Below are positions 11,208-20,211 of a stretch of DNA of 26,028 nucleotides, piece after piece. Within the stretch, counting starts at the first letter, position 1; each line of letters begins with the position of its first letter. A program made the position numbers and the translations under genes. The DNA comes from Protostelium mycophagum (taxonomy: Eukaryota > Evosea > Variosea > Protosteliida > Protosteliaceae): positions 1 through 26,028 of the forward strand of contig MZNV01001223.1 of the NCBI GenBank assembly GCA_002081555.1. The letters run 5' to 3'. The notes below the pieces were generated by a model. That model did not search any database. It was given only the letters and a program-made list of their open reading frames with translations, and was not told where the DNA came from.

Positions 11208-12810
11208 ATGGCACACAGAAGCGTCTTCTTATTTCTCATCGGCTTGTTTCTCCTCTGTACGGCACAGAACGCCACCGATGCGACTGATGCTCCAGTAGCA
11301 CCGCCTTATCCAACAAGACCAGCCAATTGCTGGCTGTACAAGTGAGTCAGGACTGAACGAAGGTAGAACTGACAAGAGGACAGTCCTGACTGTAACGGGA
11401 ATGGCATCTGTCAGAATGATGGTACTTGTCGATGTTACATTGGGTACGCAAGTGCTTAAAAAAGTGACTGAACAACACAGTTACTTTGGTTATCAAAACA
11501 GTAACAGAGGAGGGACTGGTGATGACTGTCCGTATAGTAAGTGTTCAGCAGTATGAAGGAGCTGATGATGTGCAGACGTGTCACAACTTCCTGGTGTATA
11601 TGACAAATACATTCTTGGGACTCTGATCTACCAGGGTGTGATACACGGTATCATCATCGTGCTGGTACTGTACCGCTTGGTGGTGCAATGGTTCATCTCG
11701 GGCACAAACACAAACATGTCTGTGTTGATTGCATGGTGGATTTTGTTTCTGGTCCTATTACAAGCTATCAGTAGGAATTCAATCACGTTCTAAATTCTTA
11801 CATTCTTCAGTCAGTTTCTTGAACTGCATAGACTATTGGGGCATGTTTGGAAGGATCAAGTATACAGCGATGTTCTCTTTATACTCACTAGCCAATCCCC
11901 TCTTTCTTCTGGTCTTCGCATCACTTCTCTTCCACTGGTAAGCCTTTCGTCGATGTCGACAACTTGAGCAAGATGGGTGACGACAACAGGGCGGAGCTGT
12001 ACTATTCCTCCATCACCAAGATGAAGACGGAGCAAATGTTAAAGAGGATCAAACCTGGATACCAACCTAATGTGACGGTGGAAGATGTGAGATCTCATGT
12101 CCTCTCATTCCTGATGTGTTGTAGATCGTGTTGAAGATGAGTTTCTTTTCAAAATTCCGGTTTGCGTACCTTGCCTTAGCCATCGTCTCTCTGGGTGTCT
12201 ACATTGGAGCTGTGAGTAGAATAATAAATGCAACAGAATATGCTCACAGATCACAGTGCATCACTCAGTTGAGCAGCAGAACTATAGAGATGGCAGATCG
12301 GTATACTACTTTCTTCCATGTGTACATGATTGTGATGTGGGTGATTTTTGGCGTCGGATACGCCATATATGGATATAAATTGTACAAAATTCTTCCAAGC
12401 GCGATGACAACACGTCTGAAAACGGTAAGTTGCTCGCCACAGATAATTTCATTAATCATTGACTGATTGCTTTAGACCGCCGCATTGATTGCGGTCGTTG
12501 GTTTCTTCACATTGATAAGTGAAATCGTATCGTATGCCCTTTCTTTCAACAACAACTCTGGTGTGGAAGGAATCCGAGTGAGTGTCTTTATAACATCAGC
12601 TACATTCTGTCTGACACATAGCAGCAAGCTTATGCTTATGCGACGACCTTGTGGATCAGCAACTTCGCCGCGTTGAACATCTTCATGCCCATCTGGGAAT
12701 GGCACAAATGGCTGAACCCAGTGTTGATCAAGTCATTAAGAAGCACCAAGACAGAAGAGAGCGGGCACAAATCCGAAGTTGAGATGCACTCCCACGCCGA
12801 CAATGTCTAA
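11208..12810 (+). CDS. Signal peptide / EGF-like / seven-helix membrane protein
   Basis: Exons 11208-11341, 11384-11443, 11481-11536, 11576-11770, 11811-11937, 11990-12086, 12125-12424, 12476-12577 and 12625-12810 give about 418 aa. Residues 1-20 form a textbook signal peptide (HRSVFLFLIGLFLLCTAQ). A Thr/Pro linker is followed by a Cys-rich EGF-like module (CNGNGICQNDGTCRC...GYFG...DDC). Seven hydrophobic segments come next: GTLIYQGVIHGIIIVLVLY, LIAWWILFLVLLQAISFL, SLANPLFLLVFASLLF, RFAYLALAIVSLGVYIGAV, FFHVYMIVMWVIFGVGYAIY, AALIAVVGFFTLISEIVSYA and ATTLWISNFAALNIFM. The tail is charged and Ser/His-rich. The predicted topology is outside EGF, seven helices, inside tail, as in GPCR-like receptors. 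The helix 5-7 region faintly recalls THH1/TOM1-type 7TM proteins; no firm family. The final acceptor could also be at 12621, adding one Gln. AATAAA overlaps the TAA stop. Confidence 0.75.
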
Positions 12811-12815
12811 ATAAA
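12810..12815 (+). promoter_or_regulatory. Polyadenylation signal overlapping the 7TM stop codon
   Basis: The AATAAA shares its first base with the end of the TAA stop (12808-12810), leaving a 3' UTR of perhaps 20-40 nt. Other genes in the window show the same arrangement. Confidence 0.6.
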
Positions 12816-13034
12816 CTGTAATTCTTTATCTTTTAAGAGGCAAACAACCGCCAACGGGCGGCCATGAGCCCGAGCTAAAAATTATGTTGAGCAAATGTCT
12901 TGATTGCCATTCACCGCGGAGATTCTCCCCACGTCGCACCAGGCGAAACAACCCTTTTGGCATTTTCGTATCGGAATTTCGTCTAAATCTCATCACTATG
13001 ACAGCTGTCATTATGGTTCTCTCTGCTGAAAATT
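12811..13034. other. Convergent spacer between the 7TM gene and the PfkB gene
   Basis: These 224 bp separate two genes that end towards each other. It holds an imperfect GC-rich inverted repeat (ccgccaacgggcgg, near 12851) and the perfect palindrome TGACAGCTGTCA at 12999-13010. No minus-strand AATAAA for the PfkB gene is evident. Confidence 0.5.
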
Positions 13035-14465
13035 TCATGAAAGTTCCCATTTTATGTGTGACGTCATCTGGTGGTATCTTTCTCTTCTGTGATGTGGAGT
13101 TTCTCCGTTCCATTTTTCCGGTTGTACACCGTCTGATGACGTCATCACCGGTATGCCGATTTGTTCGATTGCAAAAGAAGCGCTGATCTGTGAAGATAAA
13201 AACGTATTTTAATTATTGAAATTTAAAATTTACTTGTGCCCATCTGATGGCTTCGATGACGTCACAGTTGTACAAATAACCAATTGCCAATCCTCCGCAG
13301 AAGGCGTTTCCAGCTCCAGTCGCATCCTTTACAAATTTTGAATCTTGCCAAAAGGCGGGAAGAACGGCGATTCCCTGGGGTCCCACCACCACACACCCCA
13401 ACCCACCACATCTCACTACAACGAACCCTGAACTATTTTTGCCCACACCAAAAGAGAACAATTCTACGGCAACTTTTTTGGCCTGTTTTCATCAGGAGAT
13501 TTCGATGAAATTTCGTGAAAAGACCTCACGTGATCTATGTTGTCTATAAATTCTATTCCAAGCAGACCACAAGCTTCCGCGTGGTTTGGTGTAATCACGT
13601 CAACCACCTGATGAAATTAATATTTTATTTTTATAGACATAAGTTAATTTTCTTTTGTAAGAAAAGTTTTGTCTATTTTTGGAACAGAAAATCGACATTT
13701 TTAGTGACAGTGCATGTTGAGGAGTTTTTATTTTAATGTATGATAATTATTACCTTCATCGCTTGTTTACATCGTTGTAGTTCATCAGACGTACATGTTC
13801 CAGGAAAGGGTTCCCATACGATGAAGGAATGGATGTCTCTGTCTGATGCCACACTTTTTCTCTTCGATTCTATATCTCTGACAAAGGAAGACGCACGATC
13901 CGGGGGGCATATCAGGTGATATGATCTGATCAGTTGAGATGAAAGAATCATCATAGGTGATTTTGAAGTAACCTTGAAAAGAGAAGTTCAGCTTCTATAT
14001 CACACACTTCTACTCTCTTCTTTTCTGTTTTAAATTCAAAACCTACAGAGATTATCACCAGGGTCAGCTCATGATATCCTCGTACTCCTGTCTCTTCCTT
14101 TTTGGTAAACGTTGGCTCCTCTTGTGGTAAGTCTTCCTGGTGTTCGAACAATTTGTGTCGATGTCTTCAGATCACGGATGGCAGATTCCACAGAGCTGTG
14201 AAAATCGTCCCCAGCATGAATAACCATGGATAATCGTTGCGAAGAGGGTGGAGGACAATGTATTCGGGCACCAAGTAGAGCTGAAATGACGTAAGAGATC
14301 GATGGTATAATAGACTAATCCCACCCCAGGTCCCTCCACCTCCTATAACATCTGTCTTCTCGGTTCCATCTTCATAAATAATGTCATCGACGATAAACAT
14401 TCCCTAATGTTTCAGATCCTTTAGTGATGATCTTCACTCACCAAACTGACAAAGTCGATAGACAT
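13035..14465 (-). CDS. PfkB/ribokinase-fold protein, MAK32-like
   Basis: Exons in order: 14442-14465, 14325-14403, 14086-14280, 13973-14042, 13754-13925, 13530-13607, 13234-13482, 13035-13187; 339 aa. The N-terminus MSIDFVSLGMFIVDDIIY and GGGGTW...LLGARI match the substrate-side start of the MAK32-like branch. So do the middle block LTTRGANVY...RSFEFKT, SYHLICPP, FIVWEPFPGTCTSDEL and VVDVITPNHAEA. The PfkB signature 2 is DATGAGNAFCGGLAIGY, containing the GAGN anion hole; its catalytic-base position (Asp in DTxGAGD kinases) is Asn here. After it comes ASFAIEQIGIP. Yeast MAK32 is needed to maintain killer-virus RNA, and no substrate is known for the group. With Asn for the usual Asp in GAGD, kinase activity is doubtful. 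The start ATG is followed by an 8-codon first exon, as its conserved continuation requires. Confidence 0.8.
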
Positions 14466-14822
14466 TTTCGGTTCGCGAAATAATGGAAGTGATGTGATGC
14501 CTTTACAAACCGAAAATTCAATTTTTGAAAAACCGTTTGTGGAGGCATTCACTGCGCAATAACAAAAACTGGACTGATACCACCAGCAATTTTACAATAA
14601 AAACACAGATTTTTGTCAAAGGAAAAGGTCCACGTATCCAAAATATATTTTTATATATTCAATTTTCAATAGTGGTTAAAATGAAAAATTTTTATAATAA
14701 ATTCAATTCTGGGACATTGTGTCCACACTCAATTTATCGAACCCCGACCTTCGCGGGGCTCGCCCCGTGCGTTTTGATTCACCACATCTCGTCTTCACAG
14801 AAAAACTTGAGTTATGTACAGA
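14466..14822. other. Spacer between two minus-strand genes, with GC-rich hairpin
   Basis: This AT-rich stretch is the 3' flank of the 14823-15998 gene and the promoter side of the PfkB gene. It carries a compact GC cluster at 14742-14767 in which CCCCG, CGGGG and GCCCCG can pair in two alternative ways. No supported reading frame is seen; plus-strand open frames here lack splice or similarity support. Confidence 0.5.
14742..14767. repeat. GC-rich alternative hairpin (CCCCG / CGGGG / GCCCCG)
   Basis: CCCCG at 14742-14746 can pair with CGGGG at 14754-14758 over a 7-nt loop. Alternatively CGGGGC at 14754-14759 can pair with GCCCCG at 14762-14767 over 2 nt. It stands out in AT-rich surroundings, 56 nt downstream of the stop of the minus-strand gene. 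It may act in 3'-end formation or RNA stability; this is inference. Confidence 0.5.
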
Positions 14823-15998
14823 TCATTCTGTCGGACTTGAATCCGTTGACCTCCTCAGTTTCGGTGCCTGCTCACTGTTCTCTTCTTCAGGTTTACGCTT
14901 CACAGGCTTTCTTTCCTTTTTATATGCTGCACGGATCAGTGTCATGTCATCAACTTACATATGAAAGACACTCACCACATGCACAAGCCTGATCCGATTT
15001 CTGGTCTGTTATATCTCTTCTATATCTGTACACTGAAAAACTCCTGCTGACACTCCCAGCGAGGATTTTTCCTCTTTTTGAAACCACAGTGAGCAGGCAG
15101 AACCGGTTGCATTGTTCCCTTGGGCCCTCTATCTCCACGTAGGGAGGCATTTTGACGCAGACTGCACTGACACGCTTCGGTCGGACTACACTCGCCATGA
15201 CTGATGATCCTTCAGACATCTCATAAGCCTTGTCGACACTGATCAGAGTCAAATGCGAGTTGCAATGATGACATTTACCTGATAGGTCCTTCTGGTACGT
15301 TATCGACGTTGTGATAAATATATACTTTCAGTTCAGAATGCCGCGTCTCTACATCTTCTACTGCCACATATAACACTTTAGACTCGGCTGAAATATGTCA
15401 GTAATGGAGGCTGGATAGTTGCTACCTTTTGTGCGCCTCTTATTGAGTTGGTCGATGAGAGGTCTGTGCTCATCATCTGCGCACTCATATCCCAGCTCGA
15501 TCTTTAGGTCTTTTCCTGCCAGTTGTTGCAGGCACACATTCTGTAAGATATAACACTGTGGTGATAGTGTAGAAGAATCCTCTTGTGCAGTTGTGTTTTG
15601 TGTGCTTCTCTGCATATGTCAGCCCAACCACAAAATGACCAGATACCACACATCATTTGTGTTGATCTCCTGCCTCTTAATACCACACATATCCCAGAGC
15701 ATCTGAATGAAGTCTTCCTGCTCGACAATATCTCCAATCGCTTGTGAATCTTGTGTCATTGTGGGATGGACCATCGCGAGAGGGGAAGGTGTGTTTGTTC
15801 TGTCAATGAAGCGGCTATCATCGGCAAACTCTGGCGACGAGTCTGAATGCTCAAAGAGGTCTCTGTATGTCTCTGACTCAGGCACCTCGAAGTGCTCCTT
15901 GGTGTGTGTCAACGATCATGCGAATGAGACGGATCACCCACGTCTAAAAGTCGCCGAAGATACGAAAAGTCTGAAGCAGTGTTGCTGGAAGGCCTCAT
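14823..15998 (-). CDS. Putative p53/Rel-type transcription factor (tentative)
   Basis: Exons: 15942-15998, 15684-15897, 15426-15581, 15279-15387, 14976-15238, 14823-14926; 301 aa, phases consistent. Seen: an acidic N-terminus with two amphipathic motifs, ESETYRDLFEHSD and EDFIQMLWDMC. A middle domain follows with LQNVCLQQLAGKDLKIEL, then GPREQCNRFCLLTVVSKRGK and SRSFSVYRYRRD. The C-terminus is QACACAYKKERKPVKRKPEE, a likely bipartite nuclear signal, then a Ser/Thr-rich end. Compared with p53: TAD1 has ETFSDLWKLL; the DNA-binding domain starts with NKMFCQLAKTCPVQL; zinc ligands sit in CNSSC, here CNRFC; an ILTIITL strand follows; and there is a CAC motif before basic residues. The order fits, but the middle region does not align and the CPHH zinc half is not clear. 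PPYVEIEGP...AGSV also recalls the Rel N-terminus. So an Ig-fold factor is plausible, not proven. The start was chosen because exon 1 joins in phase across a 44-nt intron with an AAG acceptor. Confidence 0.4.
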
Positions 15999-16144
15999 TC
16001 TACACTATGAAAATACTCAGATTCGTCTCGAGCATTGTCCAAATACATGTTTGATAGGTCCCAGGGTGATTTTTTTTAGAATTTCGGGGCTAAGAAATCC
16101 GAATTTCGTGCGATGAATTCCCTGTCTTCACAAAAATATCGGGC
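15999..16144. promoter_or_regulatory. Divergent promoter region, 146 bp
   Basis: It lies between the start codons of the putative transcription factor (minus) and the 102-aa gene (plus), so it must serve both. It holds a T-run (16071-16078) and two copies of GAATTTCG, about 16080 and 16102, that also form a near-inverted repeat with CCGAATTTC. No TATA box is obvious. Confidence 0.45.
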
Positions 16145-16608
16145 ATGGGAGACAATTATTTCTGTCAGTTGGCCAAATCTTCACGCACCGATCTGTCTGA
16201 AATCTGGGCAAACTTGGTTGCTTTACCAGATATTGAACTCTGGCTTCTACATGGTGTCAAGTTGAGACATATACATGCCTTGTTGAGTCCTGGAGAGTTG
16301 TCACAGATCTTTTATTGCCTTAATAGGATCTGGTAGATCTGACCGAAAGAGTACTTCTGGAGATTTGCGTGGTGCGGAGAAACAGCTGTCAAAAATACTC
16401 CTAGCGAATTTTTCCGATATTTTGCTGTTTGTCCCGTCTTTCCTCTGAAAATTTCGCACAAAAAAATGGGAGAAATATTTCAAAAAGTTTCCCTGGCTTT
16501 ATTACTCTTGGTTATATTGAGCAGAAAGCCACCCTGGGAGGCACCGTCACGCTGACCTATGCACACAGAGCTCTTTTGACATTGTCGTGCTTGTGTGATC
16601 TGATTTGA
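16145..16608 (+). CDS. Small orphan protein, 102 aa
   Basis: Exons 16145-16332 and 16488-16608 join in phase, rebuilding a Cys codon. The 155-nt intron starts gtagat and ends aaaaag, an AAG acceptor. The first exon encodes a helical, Leu-rich segment (DLSEIWANLVALPDIELWLL, then LRHIHALLSPGELSQIFYCL). The second reads FPGFITLGYIEQKATLGG, then TYAHRALLTLSCLCDLI, and stops at TGA. No signal peptide; the last 15 residues are hydrophobic. Composition and splice phase support a real gene, but no family was recognised. It converges with the next minus-strand gene: the two stops are only 19 bp apart, so their 3' UTRs must overlap. Confidence 0.5.
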
Positions 16609-16627
16609 ACATATCTTCAACATGATT

Positions 16628-17756
16628 TTATTCAGATGAGCCGTTGTAGATCCGTTGCACAACAGAGGCAGGGAAGGCTGAAACAGTTTGTATGATAAAG
16701 GCCACCACAAGGCCTCGGTATGTTTGGACATCTTTCGAACCGCTCAAAGTGAAACAGGCTGGTGTCGCTGTAATAAACCGGATCTTTTTGATGAGAGAAG
16801 GGGGGGAGTTGCTGTGTTGTGGTGTCATGTCCAGTCACCACTGCCTTGTTCTTGGTCTTTTTCACGTCAACCCAGTCTGAAAATAGGATCAGCATTATGA
16901 TGTCATTGGCACATACCTTGCAGATCCTCTTCCATTTGACGGGGAGTTATTGTTACAGTTGATTGGGGTTGGGTCAGAATCTCCGCTTCTTTAGACTCTA
17001 CTTTCTGTATATATCTATATTGGGTGCGTGGCTTTTCTCTTTTGTTGTTCTTCTTTTGTACAAATTTATCGCTGTTGCGAAGCAAGTCAGCCATGATGGA
17101 GGTCGATCGCCTGGATTTCTGTTCCTTGATAAAGGCTTGGCGCATGTTTTCCGCGATGTCTGTCGTCATCAGTTAGATGACTCGACTTCTGTACTCACTG
17201 ACGCCAATGATGTTCTCCATCTCTATGTATGCGGATGATCTTCTCTGTGACTCCTCTTCCTCAGTTAGTTTTTCATCCCTTGCTCTAAAACGAGGCATCC
17301 CTGGCTGGTTGTAGAGTTGAAACTTTGACGAGAAAATATCCATTTCCAGTATTTCTGGTCGGGGGCGAAAAGATTTTCCGTCTATAACGAAGGGCATGCA
17401 TGTACATTGAGTGTTTTCCTCCATGCATCTCAAGATCTGGTCGAACACTGTCACTGAGAAGTCATAGTATGACACCTGATCACTCTTAGGCGGCATATTT
17501 TGCATTAAGCACCAACCTTGTTGCGGATACAATCTTTACAAGTGCATCTGTGTTTATGTCTGTCGCGAAGTTGCTTCATTACCACATTGACGTCAGCAAC
17601 AGCGATCTGATTTCGCTTCGCATGGCCGCATTCTGACCAAAAGTGCCCAAACTCAGCAGATGCCAAAGATATCGTTTGGATAGTGTCAGTGGTCTTGTAG
17701 TTTTTATGTTTGAGTCCCATGATCGTTTTGGTGTGAGGAGACTTGTGCGTCTGCAT
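16628..17756 (-). CDS. 317-aa protein, possible N-terminal histone fold
   Basis: Exons 17517-17756, 17199-17475, 16917-17159, 16839-16876 and 16628-16783 join in phase. Residues 21-62 (TTDTIQTISLASAEFGHFW, then SECGHAKRNQIAVADVNVVM) resemble the second and third helices of the CENP-S/MHF1 histone fold, which has HAKRTTINTEDV at the same place. CENP-S itself is much shorter, so this would be a longer relative or a chance match. A Cys-rich patch (HRCTCKDCI) follows, then a domain with MPFVIDGKSFRPRPEILEMD, an acidic Glu run (EKLTEEEESQRR), a basic helix with KKNNKREKPR, and a hydrophobic end. The stop TAA lies inside AATAAA. It starts 101 bp after the SepSecS stop on the same strand. If the last intron is retained, a longer alternative end stays open. 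Confidence 0.55.
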
Positions 17757-17857
17757 GTCGAGCCTTCTTTGCGGCAGGTGCCGAGATGCCGAGTTGCCGT
17801 TTACGGCAGTCTCTCAACAATCATTCCATGGATTGGATGCACTCATCAGCGTGATTT

Positions 17858-19970
17858 TTATTCATTCTTCTGTTGTGGTGATTGTTCAGTGTTCGCCTTC
17901 TTTTGCAGTGAAGTAAAGACCTTTGAAATTCAACACGTCGACGATTACGATGACACATCATAGAGTCACTCCTCACCTTCTCCAGTCTTGAGATAAAAAT
18001 GTCGACATCGTCTCTTGTCGTACCGACAGTGCATGACATCATGAGATAAGGATGTGGGTATCCCTTCATGTGCGATTCATATCCTTCAAAGAGGACCCCG
18101 TTTATCTGTTTTTTGGCCTTTCCGTCGACGGCTCTCGCTCCCGATACTAACCGTGCAAAGAGCATGGAACCTGCGGTTGTTACCGCGATCTTTTGGCGGG
18201 AAAATAAAGTTTTGAATTTCGAAACTCACCGATGTGGGTCACACTGCCATTCTTTGCGAAATTTCGAAGAGAGATCGAGAGTGAGATTGAATTGTGAGGC
18301 GACTCGATCAGTTTTTCACCAAAAGTATCACAAACACCTCTCAGCCTCTCTGTACTTTTTAAATTTAAATCGAGTGGCGGGAAAATTTTCTGTGAACTTT
18401 GCGTTGGCATATTTGAATCGATTTCATTCAAACCTTTCAAATATTCAAAGTTTTCCTTGCGTTCTTGCAGAATAGAAATGTATCTCTTCTTCCCCATGTT
18501 CAACAAAGTTATAAATACGTCTAAGAGTGGGGTGATGCTGGCTCTACCGGGGTACAATTGGCTGATTTCCTGGAATCGTCGCATCAGAAAATGGAACTGC
18601 GCGGAAAAGATGTCATGACTTACTGTCATAAAACTCTTCCCGTTCGTGGAACAAGAGGCAACTATCGCGCCGCCAACTGGTACCAGCAGATTCTTATCTG
18701 TACTCTGTACAAAAGCGTCGACACGGCCTAACCTTGACGCTTCTACAATGAGCCCGTTACATTTGGACGATTGTAGACCGTAGGCGTTATTGATCACGTG
18801 ACCGATATCATGTTGTGCGCATAATTGAGATATCTCGACGACTCTGTGGATGGTTAGATATCACGGAAGTTTCAAGGAAACTTTTGTACCTGTCAGGGGC
18901 TCTTGGTGCAAAACAACTCGTTGTAGACAGAACTGCCAGGATATTTTCTGCACCAAATTCTGAAATTAATCTCTCCATCTTGTCCATGTCTGTGCGAACC
19001 TTTCAAAATATCAGAACATGTTGGTTTCGTACCATCTACAACGAGACACCTCTTCACCCTCCAATCTATTATCTACAACGACCGCTTCCAGCCCAGCGGC
19101 ATAAATCGATTTGAAACAAGCCTTTTGGTCCATTCTGGGAAATAAGACATATTTGGCGTTGGGTTTCTGCCTCTTTAGGGCTAAGAAAACGATCGTGATG
19201 CTCATGCTGGTTGCTGTGGGTAAGAGGACACACGATTGTACACTGCTTAGACCTGGAAACAATTAATTTGTTATTTTCAACTGGATTTAAAGAGGATGTT
19301 GGAGGATTAGAAAGCTTCACCAAGCTTCAAAAAAAACTGAACAGTATTGTTTTTTGTTGAAAAAAATAGTCACGACTTCGTGTTAAATTGAGGGATCTGT
19401 GGCAGAGCCACAGAGCTGAAGATGTTGCTTCAGCGCACAGATTTTTGACGAAAGAGGAACTGTTCATCTGTGACTGACCTGATGATTTCAAGACGTCCAA
19501 GATGAGATGATGTGCCAATTTGACCACAAGAGAAGACCCCGCAGCTTTGGGTTGTTCTGCAAGAAGATCTCCACTTCTGCCCATTCCATGTGCGAGACCG
19601 AAATGCCTGTCTCTGACAATTGAAGAGAAGACCCTCGCTTCTCTATCGCCGATTCCCACATTTTCAATCTTGGCGAGTCACTCGAGTATTCTGAGGAGGA
19701 ACATCTTTTTCAGATTTGATGACGTCACTCACGAAATTATTGGAGTCCATAGAGGCGATCTGGTCCAGAAACGTTCTGATGGTAAGATCATCCCATCCTT
19801 CTTCGGGTATCCGTCGCTGATACAATCAGAATGTGAGAGCGGGATATAATCATCACCTGTGCCAAAACATTAGTGATCAATCCTTCACGTTTTCTCTCCG
19901 CTTGTTGTGCTTGTGATATATATGCATGACTGACTAAATCCTCAGCGAGCTTGAAATTGTGCTCGTTCAT
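17858..19970 (-). CDS. SEPSECS: O-phosphoseryl-tRNA(Sec) selenium transferase (SepSecS)
   Basis: Exons: 19857-19970, 19733-19816, 19479-19668, 19050-19252, 18890-18999, 18624-18843, 18230-18569, 17977-18170, 17858-17920; 505 aa, against 501 in human. This PLP enzyme converts phosphoseryl-tRNA(Sec) to selenocysteinyl-tRNA(Sec) using selenophosphate, the last step of Sec synthesis in eukaryotes and archaea. Recognised blocks in order: [65 protein letters not shown] (P-loop and phosphate-binding region), [59 protein letters not shown] with the PLP Lys in [16 protein letters not shown], and [13 protein letters not shown]. All key residues seen are intact. The intron at 18570-18623 contains a smaller in-frame 27-nt option, so a 9-aa variant is conceivable. 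The stop TAA overlaps AATAAA. It implies that this organism makes selenoproteins. Confidence 0.96.
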
Positions 19971-20211
19971 TTCCCTCACAAAAAATAAAATTGATCTGTA
20001 TTTCTTGGAACATTCCTCAAGTTTCTGTGGAAATCAAATGGTTCAACTTATCTATTTATGACAACTTCTTCAAAAAAAGTTTCCCCTGGCTGTGAGTTTG
20101 GATTTTCCAACAAAGAGTGTTGATTTCTATATCTGGGCGAGATTATTGAAAACGTCCTAATTAAAGCTTTATTCATGCTTTTCTGTACATATGTACATGT
20201 TTATTTGTGCT

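Noticed and set aside
13284-13508. Plus-strand ORF over the PfkB exon
   Set aside because: Antisense shadow of the well supported MAK32-like exon 13234-13482.
14525-14992. 155-codon plus-strand ORF over 14525-14992
   Set aside because: Overlaps minus-strand exons with consistent splice phases and has no similarity; a shadow frame.
14950-15252. Rel-homology N-terminus (PYVEIxxxP...RF...AGS)
   Set aside because: Only a short match; it lies near the end of the domain rather than the start, so a true Rel domain is unlikely on this alone.
15541-15556. A 16-nt intron in the putative transcription factor
   Set aside because: The acceptor cacaag at 15582 (minus strand) gives a 102-nt intron and keeps one open exon in phase.
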